DNA from: Geobacteraceae bacterium
GTDB lineage: Bacteria; Desulfobacterota; Desulfuromonadia; Desulfuromonadales; Geopsychrobacteraceae
Assembly: GCA_007125165.1 (NCBI GenBank)
Contig: SLDV01000034.1
Coordinates: 1 to 44,442, forward strand
Direction: 5' to 3'
Length of the DNA: 44,442 nucleotides
In this document: positions 1 through 7,314 of the stretch, in pieces
Layout: the number at the start of each line of letters is the position of its first letter
Numbering within the stretch: the first letter of the stretch is position 1
Notes under the pieces: model-generated
Databases searched by the model: none
What the model was told of the DNA's origin: nothing
Seen by the model: the letters and a program-made list of their open reading frames with translations, nothing else
Translations under genes and position numbers: made by a program

Positions 1-244
1 CTCGTTGCGTGGGCTCGATGCCCTGCTGGCGATGGTGCAGATGCCGGCCGGCATCCCGGTGGCGACCATGGCTATCGGGCCTGCGGGGGCACGTAACGCC
101 GGACTCTTTGCTGTGCGTATGCTCGCGACCACAGACCAGCAGTTGGAGCAGAAACTCGATGAGTTCAAGCAGGAAATGGCAGTTGGAGTGGTACAAAAAT
201 CTGATCGATTGCAGGAAAAATTGCGCACTGATGGGCTGGCCTAA
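1..244 (+). CDS. purE: PurE, N5-carboxyaminoimidazole ribonucleotide mutase (C-terminal part)
   Basis: This is the C-terminal part of the small cytosolic enzyme that converts N5-CAIR to CAIR in de novo purine synthesis. The visible 80 residues carry the family block [20 protein letters not shown] followed by [13 protein letters not shown], which in PurE forms part of the active site and the octamer core. The reading frame is open to the left window edge, so the N-terminus with the nucleotide-binding start lies outside. The tail after the last helix is lysine and glutamate rich, as usual for the family. No purK is visible downstream; the next gene is a cytochrome with its own promoter, so purE probably ends its transcription unit here. 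Identification is firm from the motif. Confidence 0.93.
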   Translation, partial: SLRGLDALLAMVQMPAGIPVATMAIGPAGARNAGLFAVRMLATTDQQLEQKLDEFKQEMAVGVVQKSDRLQEKLRTDGLA

Positions 245-245
245 G

Positions 246-297
246 TGTATATTGTATACAGTTTTTGATTGACATTTGATGCCTGCCATTCTAATGT
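246..297 (+). promoter_or_regulatory. Inverted repeat plus sigma70-type promoter for the cytochrome gene
   Basis: A perfect -35 box TTGACA (269-274) is followed after 17 bp by TAATGT (292-297), a weaker -10. Directly upstream lies a perfect inverted repeat TGTATA-TTG-TATACA (246-260), right after the purE stop. The repeat is too AT-rich and short to be a convincing terminator although T residues follow it. It could be an operator for a dimeric regulator. The promoter is inferred from consensus only. Confidence 0.45.
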
Positions 298-355
298 TGC
301 GGTCAGGGTTATGTACTGCTTTTATCAATGAACTAATTTGCCAGGAGGAGTAATA

Positions 356-667
356 ATGAAGAAATTTGCTGTGTTGTTGGCCGTTCTTGCTGTGGTCGGT
401 CTTGCTGTGTACGCTATTGCGGCACCGAATGAAATTGTTTTTGAGGCCAGAAACGGTAACGTTACCTTTGATCATGCGGCTCATGTGGCTACAGGCGATT
501 GTGTGTCCTGTCATCACGATGGCTCCACCGACTCTTGTCGCAGTTGTCATGACGGCACTACCGCATCATCAACCAAGGATGCCAGGGGTGCCTTTCATGC
601 TTTCTGTATTGATTGTCATAAGGAATCCGGCATGAGGGGGACCTGTAACGAGTGCCACAAGAGATAA
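356..667 (+). CDS. Small periplasmic tetrahaem cytochrome c (class III, c3/c7 type)
   Basis: The 103-residue precursor starts with a signal peptide (residues 1-22, MKK then a hydrophobic stretch, AIA before the likely cut). The mature part of about 81 residues has four CXXCH haem sites: C49-H53, C61-H65, C84-H88 and C97-H101. It contains exactly four further histidines (H40, H43, H54, H81), enough to give each haem a second axial His, as in bis-His c3 cytochromes. The start EIVFEARNGNVTFDHAAH resembles triheme PpcA-type c7 cytochromes of Geobacter, but those have three haems, so this is a tetrahaem relative. The ATG at 356 follows an AGGAGG box at 343-348. A role as periplasmic electron shuttle is inferred. 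The gene is monocistronic between a promoter and a terminator. Confidence 0.9.
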   Translation: MKKFAVLLAVLAVVGLAVYAIAAPNEIVFEARNGNVTFDHAAHVATGDCVSCHHDGSTDSCRSCHDGTTASSTKDARGAFHAFCIDCHKESGMRGTCNECHKR

Positions 668-704
668 ATTGCCGGTAATATTTTTTTACTGTTGATTGAG
701 TTTT

Positions 705-746
705 AAGCGTCAACCTTTATTCGAGAGGGGTTGACGCTTTTTTTTC
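705..746 (+). terminator. Rho-independent terminator after the cytochrome gene
   Basis: The 11-bp stem AAGCGTCAACC (705-715) pairs perfectly with GGTTGACGCTT (729-739) and is followed by a run of T residues to 746. It lies 38 nt after the cytochrome stop codon and just before the trmN6 start. Confidence 0.9.
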
Positions 747-763
747 GGGGTCGCTGCGTACCT

Positions 764-1513
764 ATGTCTGCCAATGAAACCCTTGATCAATTGATGCCCG
801 GGAATTTGCACCTGTGGCAGGCAAAATCCGGACATCGTTATTCCATCGACGCTGTCCTGCTGGCCGGCTTTATTTGCTCGATAAAGTACCGTTGCATTGC
901 TGATCTGGGTACGGGAAATGGTGTGCTGCCGCTCTTGTTGTCACATTTAACCCGTGCCGAGGCGATCTATGGGTTTGAGATTCAGCACAGCATGGTACAG
1001 CGGGCCCGGCGTAATGTTGAGTTGAATGGACTTGAAAACAGGGTCACCATTATTGAGGGGGATGTGCGCAGCATAAAAAAACTTCATCCTTGTGGCTCCA
1101 TGGACCTGGTGGTGAGTAACCCCCCTTATCGGTCGGCTTTCAGCGGCAGAATTGCGCCGGATGGCGAGCGTGCTCTGGCTCGACACGAACTAGCAGGCAC
1201 GATCGAGGATTTTGCCCTTGCGGCGGGCTGGTTACTGAGGTCGGGCGGGGTTTTCAGCGTTGTCTATCTGGCCGAGAGGCTGAGCCCCCTGTTAGCTGCC
1301 ATGACGCAGGCCGGAATCGAGCCGAAACGACTTAGACTGGTGCATTCCACCGCTACAAGCAGTGCACGTCTGGTGCTGTTGGAAGGTTGTAAGGGAGGGC
1401 GCCCCGGAATTGAGGTTGAAAGACCTCTGATTGTTTATTCGGACCATCATGAGGGCCGTTCTTATACCGAAGAAATCGAGCGGATATACAGCCTTCCGGG
1501 AGCAGCCCGCTAA
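764..1513 (+). CDS. trmN6: tRNA1(Val) (adenine-37-N6)-methyltransferase, TrmN6/YfiC family
   Basis: This SAM-dependent methyltransferase of 249 residues has motif I DLGTGNG at about 47-53 and the N6-adenine methylase motif NPPY at about 119-122. The N-terminus (LWQAKSGHRYSIDAVLLAGF) is typical of the YfiC/TrmN6 family, which methylates A37 of tRNA1(Val). The frame is open further upstream, but an earlier start would fall inside the terminator stem, so ATG 764 is chosen; its ribosome-binding site is weak. The stop overlaps tail-to-tail with the stop of the DUF721 gene on the other strand. The exact tRNA substrate is assigned by family only. Confidence 0.82.
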   Translation: MSANETLDQLMPGNLHLWQAKSGHRYSIDAVLLAGFICSIKYRCIADLGTGNGVLPLLLSHLTRAEAIYGFEIQHSMVQRARRNVELNGLENRVTIIEGDVRSIKKLHPCGSMDLVVSNPPYRSAFSGRIAPDGERALARHELAGTIEDFALAAGWLLRSGGVFSVVYLAERLSPLLAAMTQAGIEPKRLRLVHSTATSSARLVLLEGCKGGRPGIEVERPLIVYSDHHEGRSYTEEIERIYSLPGAAR

Positions 1514-2016
1514 GAATGACGCTTTTTACTCAGCTTCGACTGCAGAATGAAAAACCGCCTCAATTCATGTTGTAGTCCGGGGTCAGTAATATCTTTGACC
1601 AGTTCATCGATCCGGAACTGTTCGTTATCGCTGAGTTCGATGCCTTCCAGGGGGCGCGACTTGTCCGGCGTCGGAACCGCTGAGACAGGAGCTGCAACCT
1701 GGGACGTTTTTCGCAGGTAAAGGTCGGTAATATCCGCCGAGGGAACTTCGTCCCGGATTTTGGCGAGTATCTGTGGTTTCATCATTTGCAGTTGCTGCAT
1801 CCATACTGGATGGTCGACCGCTACTTCCAGAACCCCCTTGCGCAGGCGCAACGGTCGTGCTCGTGCTGCGATCTGTTTGCCGACAATCTTGTCCCATACC
1901 AGCCAGGCCTGATGACGGGTGATCTGTTCACCGAATCCAGGCTTGCCAAGCATTTCTTTCAGCAGGCTGCTGACACTTTGTGCCCGCTTCAGTGATGGAC
2001 GTTTGGTCCTGTTCAT
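1510..2016 (-). CDS. DUF721 / DciA-like protein
   Basis: This 168-residue protein carries a DUF721 domain: a basic N-terminus (MNRTKRPSLKRAQSVSSLLK), a WDKIVGKQIAARARPLRLRKGVLEVAVDHP core and the WMQQLQMMKPQILAKI helix. DUF721 includes DciA, the ancestral loader of the replicative helicase DnaB in bacteria lacking DnaC/DnaI, so a replication role is likely but not proven here. The C-terminal third is an extension rich in charged residues. The frame is open upstream, but ATG 2016 matches the family start and overlaps the preceding membrane-protein gene by ATGA, implying coupled translation. The gene ends by overlapping trmN6. Confidence 0.75.
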   Translation of the reverse strand: MNRTKRPSLKRAQSVSSLLKEMLGKPGFGEQITRHQAWLVWDKIVGKQIAARARPLRLRKGVLEVAVDHPVWMQQLQMMKPQILAKIRDEVPSADITDLYLRKTSQVAAPVSAVPTPDKSRPLEGIELSDNEQFRIDELVKDITDPGLQHELRRFFILQSKLSKKRHS

Positions 2017-2273
2017 TGTTGTGCTCGACGGCGCATCCAGCCGCCTAAAATCTGACCGATGACAGCGCAGGCCAGGGTGACAGGAATCCAGTGCCAACTG
2101 AATCCATACAGTTGACGGATGATGATCAGCAGGGGGATGGATGCATGGATAAAAACAATCCAGCGAAGTGAATATTTGGGCGCGGTTTCACGCAAGTAGC
2201 CTAAAGGAAGGTTGCTGGTGAAGGCGATTGAAAGCAGTATGATCAATGGTAGTATCTGGTTGTCAGGCAGCAA
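2013..2273 (-). CDS. Small integral membrane protein of unknown function
   Basis: The 86-residue protein has three hydrophobic stretches (about residues 6-25, 39-52 and 62-78) and ends in a basic tail GGWMRRRAQQ, consistent with a small inner-membrane protein. The start is a TTG at 2273, supported by an AAGGGG box six bases upstream and a promoter 40 bp further out. It overlaps the DUF721 gene by ATGA, so the two are co-translated. I do not recognise a named family. Confidence 0.6.
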   Translation of the reverse strand: MLPDNQILPLIILLSIAFTSNLPLGYLRETAPKYSLRWIVFIHASIPLLIIIRQLYGFSWHWIPVTLACAVIGQILGGWMRRRAQQ

Positions 2274-2312
2274 CGGTTTCCCCTTCGGGCGGCTTATGAG
2301 AAATCAATCGTG

Positions 2313-2341
2313 ACTTTACTGCGCTATTCGCGGACTGTCAA
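2313..2341 (-). promoter_or_regulatory. Sigma70-type promoter for the small membrane protein/DUF721 pair
   Basis: On the minus strand TTGACA (2341-2336) and TAAAGT (2318-2313) are separated by exactly 17 bp. The predicted transcript starts near 2306, about 33 nt before the TTG start codon at 2273. Confidence 0.6.
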
Positions 2342-2435
2342 TCGATCGGCGCATTAGTCTCTTGCGCCCGCTGTGCAAACGTGGCACTATGCGCGACCGA
2401 AGCGGACGTGTCAATCAGAGATTTGCAGAGGTATT

Positions 2436-2690
2436 GTGGTCAAAGAAGGAGATTATGTCGCTGTTTTTAACTCAGTTCATCGAGTTCTTAAGGCGGAGAA
2501 AATATTAAAAGAAGCAGGCGCTTCTTTTTGCTTGATTCCGGCGCCGCGGCAGATCAGTGCCGATTGTGGTCTGGCTCTCTGTTTTGCCCCGGATGTGCGT
2601 GCCGAGATTGAGGTTTTGCTCAACCAGGCCGACCTGCCCATTGTAGCGCTCTGGGTGATGCAGTCCGGAGCCTACAAGCCGGCAAATTGA
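2436..2690 (+). CDS. DUF3343 protein (putative Se/S carrier-like)
   Basis: A small protein of 84 residues if GTG 2436 is used. It begins VVKEGDYVAVFNSVHRVLKAEK and has the family signature PAPRQISADCGLALCF with a conserved Cys-Gly pair. DUF3343 is annotated as a putative selenium/sulfur carrier domain from this conserved cysteine; biochemical function is not established. An in-frame ATG at 2373 would add 21 residues that do not look like the family, whereas GTG 2436 has AGAGG just upstream (rather close, 4 nt). It lies 86 bp upstream of ffh and may be transcribed separately. Confidence 0.72.
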   Translation: MVKEGDYVAVFNSVHRVLKAEKILKEAGASFCLIPAPRQISADCGLALCFAPDVRAEIEVLLNQADLPIVALWVMQSGAYKPAN

Positions 2691-2715
2691 GGGGCTCTTG
2701 TGCTGGTGTTTTATC

Positions 2716-2745
2716 TTGACAACAGGGGATGATAAATTTTACTTT
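2716..2745 (+). promoter_or_regulatory. Candidate promoter upstream of ffh
   Basis: A perfect TTGACA (2716-2721) is followed after 18 bp by TACTTT (2740-2745), a poor -10 match. It sits 30-60 bp before the ffh start and after the DUF3343 stop. Only the -35 is convincing. Confidence 0.35.
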
Positions 2746-2776
2746 TACTCTTTTGTGAGTTGTAGCAACAGGTCCT

Positions 2777-4129
2777 ATGTTTGATAATCTTTCTGACAAG
2801 CTTGACGCAGTATTTAAAAAGTTGCGTGGTCACGGGCATCTGACCGAAAAGCAGATTAAGGAAACCATGCGGGAAATTCGCCTGGTTCTGCTTGAGGCCG
2901 ATGTGAACTTTCGTGTTGTCAGGGACTTTGTTGCAACGGTGAGCGAGCGTGCCGTTGGTCAGGACGTTTTGAAAAGTCTGACTCCGGCGCAACAGATCAT
3001 TAAAATTGTTCGCGAAGAGCTGGCCCGCTTGATGGGAGAAGGAGAAGATAACTCCCTGAAACTGGCGGCCAAGCCGCCTGTATCCTTGTTGCTGTGCGGA
3101 TTGCAGGGTGCGGGGAAAACTACCAGTTGTGGTAAGCTCGCGCTTAAATTGCGACGCGAAAAACGGAACCCGTTGTTGGTGCCTGCCGATGTCTACCGTC
3201 CAGCGGCCATCGAACAGCTCAAGACCCTGGGGCGTCAGTTGGGAATCGAGGTCTTTGATTCATCAACAGAAGACGATCCGGTCGACATATGTGCGCGGGC
3301 ACGGCGGCACGCCGAACTGAACGGTTACGATACCATTATTTTCGATACCGCCGGTCGACTCCATATCGATGCTGAGCTGATGGGAGAGCTCAAGGGGATT
3401 ATTGAGGCCGTTGCTCCTCAGGAGATCCTTTTTGTTGCCGATGCCATGACTGGGCAGGATGCGGTAACCGTTGCGGCGAGCTTTAACGAACAACTGCCAC
3501 TGACTGGCGTTATCCTGACCAAAATGGATGGCGACGCCAGAGGGGGCGCGGCGCTGTCGATTCGTGCGGTAACCGGCAAGCCGGTTAAGCTCGTCGGTAT
3601 GGGTGAAAAACTCGACGCTCTTGAGACCTTCCACGCGGATCGCATGGCACAGCGAATTCTGGGAATGGGGGATGTCTTAAGCCTGATCGAAAAAGCTCAA
3701 GCTGCGGTGGAGGAGGACGATGCCTCTGCCATGGAAGAACGCCTGCGCAAGGAAGGCTTCACCCTTGAAACCTTTCTTGAACAGATGCAGATGGTGAAGA
3801 AGATGGGGTCGATTGACTCTTTGCTCAAGATGATTCCCGGAGCCGGCAAAATGATGAAACAGGCTCCAGGGATGCAGTTGCCGGAAAATGAAATCAAGAA
3901 GATTGAAGCCATTATCCGGTCGATGACAGTCCGTGAGAGAATGGATCATCGGATTCTGAACGGTTCCCGCCGACTGCGTATTGCCAAGGGGAGCGGCACC
4001 AGAGTTCAGGATGTCAACCAACTGTTAAAGCGTTTTGTTGAAGCGCAGAAGATGATGAAAAAAATGCAGAAAATGGGCCCTAAGGGGCTCAAGGGAATGC
4101 TTGGTCGCGGTGGGCAGCTCCCGTTTTAG
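2777..4129 (+). CDS. ffh: Signal recognition particle protein Ffh (SRP54)
   Basis: The 450-residue GTPase binds 4.5S RNA and signal sequences of nascent membrane proteins and hands them to FtsY. It shows the N domain (1-90), the P-loop GLQGAGKTTSCGK near residue 110, DTAGR near 192 and TKMDGDARGG near 250. The methionine-rich M domain follows from about residue 300, with repeated MKKM patterns at the very end (MMKKMQKMGPKGLKGMLGRGG region). Length is normal for the family. It heads an ffh-rpsP-rimM-trmD-rplS run, the usual order in bacteria. Confidence 0.97.
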   Translation: MFDNLSDKLDAVFKKLRGHGHLTEKQIKETMREIRLVLLEADVNFRVVRDFVATVSERAVGQDVLKSLTPAQQIIKIVREELARLMGEGEDNSLKLAAKPPVSLLLCGLQGAGKTTSCGKLALKLRREKRNPLLVPADVYRPAAIEQLKTLGRQLGIEVFDSSTEDDPVDICARARRHAELNGYDTIIFDTAGRLHIDAELMGELKGIIEAVAPQEILFVADAMTGQDAVTVAASFNEQLPLTGVILTKMDGDARGGAALSIRAVTGKPVKLVGMGEKLDALETFHADRMAQRILGMGDVLSLIEKAQAAVEEDDASAMEERLRKEGFTLETFLEQMQMVKKMGSIDSLLKMIPGAGKMMKQAPGMQLPENEIKKIEAIIRSMTVRERMDHRILNGSRRLRIAKGSGTRVQDVNQLLKRFVEAQKMMKKMQKMGPKGLKGMLGRGGQLPF

Positions 4130-4208
4130 TAGTTATAACGAGGTAAGGTTTTCATTTTATCCAACGTACCGCCAATAATTCATGTGAAACACCAGGAGGA
4201 CAGACAGC

Positions 4209-4484
4209 ATGGCAGTAAAAATCAGGCTCGCCCGCGGTGGCGCCAAGAAAAAACCAGTTTATCGGGTTGTTGTAGCCGATGAGCGTTTCCCACGGGATGG
4301 CCGGTTTATTGAAGCGCTGGGACAATATAATCCCCGCCTCGAAAATTCTTTGGTCGATTTTAAAGAAGATCGCGCTCTGGAATGGCTTCAGAAGGGGGCG
4401 CAACCCACGGATACCGTGCGTAGACTGTTGCGTCACTCGGGTGTCTGGGCCAAATTCAAAGGCCAGCCCGCGACCGAAGCATAA
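4209..4484 (+). CDS. rpsP: 30S ribosomal protein S16
   Basis: The 91-residue protein has the S16 pattern: [20 protein letters not shown], then [13 protein letters not shown] and the late [19 protein letters not shown]16 is an assembly protein of the 30S subunit. The start is preceded by a good AGGAGG (4195-4200). In many bacteria a small KH-domain gene (khpA) follows rpsP; here only 35 bp separate rpsP from rimM, so it is not at this place. Confidence 0.97.
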   Translation: MAVKIRLARGGAKKKPVYRVVVADERFPRDGRFIEALGQYNPRLENSLVDFKEDRALEWLQKGAQPTDTVRRLLRHSGVWAKFKGQPATEA

Positions 4485-4519
4485 GAATGTGGCGAGAGCA
4501 GGAATAATGGGGCAGGGCT

Positions 4520-5068
4520 TTGCTTGATTCTGAACATCAGCAAAGTAATCAGAGCCCTTTGCTTCACGTCGGAGATGTTGTCGGCACCCATGGGCTGCGT
4601 GGTGATCTCAAAGTAAAATCGCATTCAGGCGACCTGTCGGTTCTGCTGGAAGTGGATGAGGTGGTGCTGGAGCCTCCCGTGGGCCCGACTATTACTGCCC
4701 GCATCAGCCGCCAGATTATTCACAAGAAAGCGGTTCTGTTGCGCCTGATCGACTATGAGAGTATCGCTCTGGCAGAGCCGTTGGTTGGCAGTAAGGTCAA
4801 GCTTCCGGAGTCAGCATTGCCGGAGTTGGATGAAGATGAATATTACTGGAGCAAATTGTCGGGTTCTCGTGTGACTGATCGGCGCTTCGGCGATCTTGGG
4901 TACCTGGTCAGTATGTTTACTACTGCCGCCCACGATACTTATATCGTTGAAGGTGATTATGGTGAGGTGCTTATCCCGGCCGTAAAAAAATTTATCCTGT
5001 CGATTGATCTGGATCAGAAGATGATCGAGGTCGATCTGCCCGAGGGGCTGGTGCCGGAAAAAGAATGA
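4520..5068 (+). CDS. rimM: Ribosome maturation factor RimM
   Basis: A 182-residue 16S rRNA processing factor that binds S19 and matures the head of the 30S subunit. The N-terminal RimM domain shows HVGDVVGTHGLRGDLKVKSH; the C-terminal PRC-barrel part has EYYWSKLSGSRV and later GEVLIPAVKKFILSID. The start is uncertain: there is no in-frame ATG, a TTG at 4520 has AGGG only two bases away, and another TTG at 4559 would start right at the conserved core. An out-of-frame ATG at 4507 gives only a six-codon peptide. The gene overlaps trmD by ATGA. Confidence 0.93.
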   Translation: MLDSEHQQSNQSPLLHVGDVVGTHGLRGDLKVKSHSGDLSVLLEVDEVVLEPPVGPTITARISRQIIHKKAVLLRLIDYESIALAEPLVGSKVKLPESALPELDEDEYYWSKLSGSRVTDRRFGDLGYLVSMFTTAAHDTYIVEGDYGEVLIPAVKKFILSIDLDQKMIEVDLPEGLVPEKE

Positions 5069-5805
5069 TTTTTCATGTGGTCACCCTGTTTCCGGAGCTG
5101 CTCGAATCACCACTGCGTGAGAGTATCCTCGGGCGGGCCTTGAAGCAGGGGTTAATAGAGGTTGAATCTCACAATCTGCGTAACTGGGCCGAAGGCAGAC
5201 ATCTGACTACGGATGATGCTCCTTACGGCGGTGGTGACGGGATGGTGATGAAACCCGAACCTTTTTACCGGGCGGTTACCGAACTTAAAGAGCGCACACC
5301 GGCGGCCCGGGTGCTGTTAATGACACCCCAGGGGGTTCCTTTTCAGCAGCACCATGCAAAGCGTCTGTCGACTGAAGAGGGGCTGATTTTTCTGTGTGGG
5401 CGTTACGCCGGTTTTGATGAGCGGATTCGCACGACATTAGTGGATGAAGAGTTTTCCATCGGCGATTTTGTGTTGACCGGAGGAGAATTGCCGGCTCTGG
5501 TGATGATTGATGCTATTGCCCGCTATGTGCCGGGGGTTCTGGGATCATCAGACAGTGTGACAAGTGATTCTTTCAGTGATGGGCTGTTGGAGTACCCTCA
5601 GTACACCCGACCACCTGAATTTAATGGTGTTGCCGTACCGGAGGTACTTCTTTCGGGCGATCATGGCCGCATCAATGCCTGGCGGCGTGAGCAACAATTG
5701 TTGCGTACCTTGCTGCGTCGCCCTGATTTGTTGGAAAAGATTGATCTGAGTGCCGCTGACCGTCGCATTATTGAGCGACTGCAGCGTGAAGCAGGCCAAT
5801 CGTAA
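5065..5805 (+). CDS. trmD: tRNA (guanine-37-N1)-methyltransferase TrmD
   Basis: A 246-residue SPOUT methyltransferase that makes m1G37 in tRNAs and so prevents +1 frameshifting. Visible landmarks are IFHVVTLFPELLESPLRESI, APYGGGDGMVMKPEP, LCGRYAGFDERI and the knot region SIGDFVLTGGELPALVMIDA. Length matches the family. It starts inside the rimM stop (ATGA), indicating coupling, and is followed by rplS after 54 bp. Confidence 0.97.
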   Translation: MIFHVVTLFPELLESPLRESILGRALKQGLIEVESHNLRNWAEGRHLTTDDAPYGGGDGMVMKPEPFYRAVTELKERTPAARVLLMTPQGVPFQQHHAKRLSTEEGLIFLCGRYAGFDERIRTTLVDEEFSIGDFVLTGGELPALVMIDAIARYVPGVLGSSDSVTSDSFSDGLLEYPQYTRPPEFNGVAVPEVLLSGDHGRINAWRREQQLLRTLLRRPDLLEKIDLSAADRRIIERLQREAGQS

Positions 5806-5859
5806 CGGAATATAAGCAGTGTCGAAAGACATGGATGGAACTTTTTCAGGAGGACAGGA

Positions 5860-6207
5860 ATGAACATCATTGATAGATTGGAAAAAGAACAGCTGCGCAA
5901 GGATATCCCCGTTTTTAAGGCCGGAGATACCCTTAAGGTACACGTTAAGATCACCGAAGGCGACAAACAGCGGATTCAGATATTTGAAGGTATCTGTATT
6001 AAGCGTGTCAACGGCGGAATAGGTTCATCCTACACGGTGCGTAAAATGTCCGGCAGTGTCGGAGTTGAGAGAATTTTCCCCCTCCATTCGCCGAATGTTG
6101 AAAAGGTTGAGTTGGTGCGGGTTGGTAAAGTCCGTCGCGCCAAACTGTACTATTTGCGCAACCTGCGTGGCAAGGCTGCCCGGATTGCAGAAAAACGTAC
6201 CGCTTAA
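5860..6207 (+). CDS. rplS: 50S ribosomal protein L19
   Basis: A 115-residue protein at the 30S-50S interface. It begins [20 protein letters not shown] and includes [19 protein letters not shown], then the [20 protein letters not shown] core and the C-terminal [20 protein letters not shown], all typical of L19. AGGAGG lies ahead of the ATG. A strong terminator follows, closing the ffh/rpsP/trmD operon. Confidence 0.97.
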   Translation: MNIIDRLEKEQLRKDIPVFKAGDTLKVHVKITEGDKQRIQIFEGICIKRVNGGIGSSYTVRKMSGSVGVERIFPLHSPNVEKVELVRVGKVRRAKLYYLRNLRGKAARIAEKRTA

Positions 6208-6228
6208 ATTTTGTCCAGTTGTTCGTAA

Positions 6229-6258
6229 GGCCCCCGACACCCGTGTCGGGGGCTTTTT
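6229..6258 (+). terminator. Strong rho-independent terminator after rplS
   Basis: The 11-bp GC-rich stem GCCCCCGACAC (6230-6240) pairs perfectly with GTGTCGGGGGC (6243-6253) across a two-base CC gap and is followed by TTTTT (6254-6258). The short gap means the top one or two pairs must open to form the loop. Confidence 0.92.
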
Positions 6259-6278
6259 AAGTCGAGGTAGCGACCAGG

Positions 6279-6920
6279 ATGAAGACGTTGAGTTTGTTCG
6301 AATCTCCACCTGTCTCTCCTTTGGAGTTTGAGGAACGGGCTCGGCAGCGCGGGTTTCGATCTGTCGCCGGGATCGATGAGGCGGGGCGTGGCCCTCTCGC
6401 CGGACCGGTGGTTGCGGCCGCTGTAATTTTACCCGCGCAATTCAGCCTGCCCGGTCTGACGGACTCAAAAAAACTCAGTGTCCGACAGCGCCAGACCCTT
6501 TACCCTGAAATCCGCCGACAGGCTCGAGCGATCGGCGTGGGAGTTGCTTCTGTGCTGGAAATTGATCGCCTCAATATCCTTCAGGCAACCCTTCTAGCCA
6601 TGCGCCGTGCCGTTAATCGCCTGCCAGACAGCCCTGATCATCTTCTCATTGACGGTATCTCCGCTATTCCCCTGGCGTTGTCACAGCAGTGTGTCAAGCA
6701 GGGAGACAGCCGTTCTCTTTCCATTGCTGCTGCCTCAGTGATCGCCAAGGTCATCCGTGATCGGATCATGCTCAGTTTCGATCGGCAGTTGCCGGGATAC
6801 GGTTTTGCCCGTCACAAAGGGTACGGTACCCGCCGGCACCGCCAGGCCATCGCCGAACTCGGGCCGACCCCCCTGCATCGAAAAACCTTCGCCGGGGTCA
6901 GGGAGTATCTGTGTGACTGA
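6279..6920 (+). CDS. rnhB: Ribonuclease HII
   Basis: A 213-residue nuclease that cuts the RNA strand of RNA-DNA hybrids and removes misincorporated ribonucleotides. The catalytic set is visible: GIDEAGRGPLAGPVV (D33, E34), LLIDG (D125) and a later acidic residue at D161 in IRDRIM. Length is normal. The start ATG 6279 comes shortly after the rplS terminator. The 3' end overlaps yraN by 8 bp. Confidence 0.95.
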   Translation: MKTLSLFESPPVSPLEFEERARQRGFRSVAGIDEAGRGPLAGPVVAAAVILPAQFSLPGLTDSKKLSVRQRQTLYPEIRRQARAIGVGVASVLEIDRLNILQATLLAMRRAVNRLPDSPDHLLIDGISAIPLALSQQCVKQGDSRSLSIAAASVIAKVIRDRIMLSFDRQLPGYGFARHKGYGTRRHRQAIAELGPTPLHRKTFAGVREYLCD

Positions 6921-7284
6921 ACAGCGCCTGGCACTAGGCGTGCGTGGTGAAGAGGTTGCGGCTGCATATTTGCGCGATCAAGGTTATACTCTCATTGAGC
7001 GTAATTTTCGCTGTCCTCTGGGGGAGATTGATATTATTGCCGGTGATCGCCGCAATCTGGTTTTTATTGAGGTCAAAACCCGTCGCAGTGCAGCTTTTGG
7101 ATTGCCCCAGGAGGCCGTCGGGTTACGCAAACAGCGCCAATTGATCCGTGTCGCCCAATGGTATCTGAAAAAAGAGGGGAAATCCCGACAGCACCCTCGT
7201 TTCGATGTTATCGCCATCCTGCTGTTTTCCGGGCAGGCACCGGAGATTACCCACATACAGGATGCTTTTGCCCTGTCCAGCTGA
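6913..7284 (+). CDS. yraN: UPF0102 family nuclease-like protein YraN
   Basis: A 123-residue protein with a restriction-endonuclease-like fold pattern: GEIDIIAGD (37-45) and FIEVKTR (51-57), carrying the acidic and lysine residues of that fold. Its function in most bacteria is unknown; linkage to rnhB is common. The frame is open far upstream, but GTG 6913 gives the family N-terminus (MTEQRLALGVRGEEVAAAYL) and overlaps the end of rnhB by 8 bp. Confidence 0.88.
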   Translation: MTEQRLALGVRGEEVAAAYLRDQGYTLIERNFRCPLGEIDIIAGDRRNLVFIEVKTRRSAAFGLPQEAVGLRKQRQLIRVAQWYLKKEGKSRQHPRFDVIAILLFSGQAPEITHIQDAFALSS

Positions 7285-7314
7285 ATCCTTCCCTAGCCAA
7301 GGAGATGAGTCTGA

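Noticed and set aside
246-270. Inverted repeat plus T run after purE as a terminator
   Set aside because: The six-bp stem is almost all A-T and would be unstable; an operator role fits better, although weak termination cannot be excluded.
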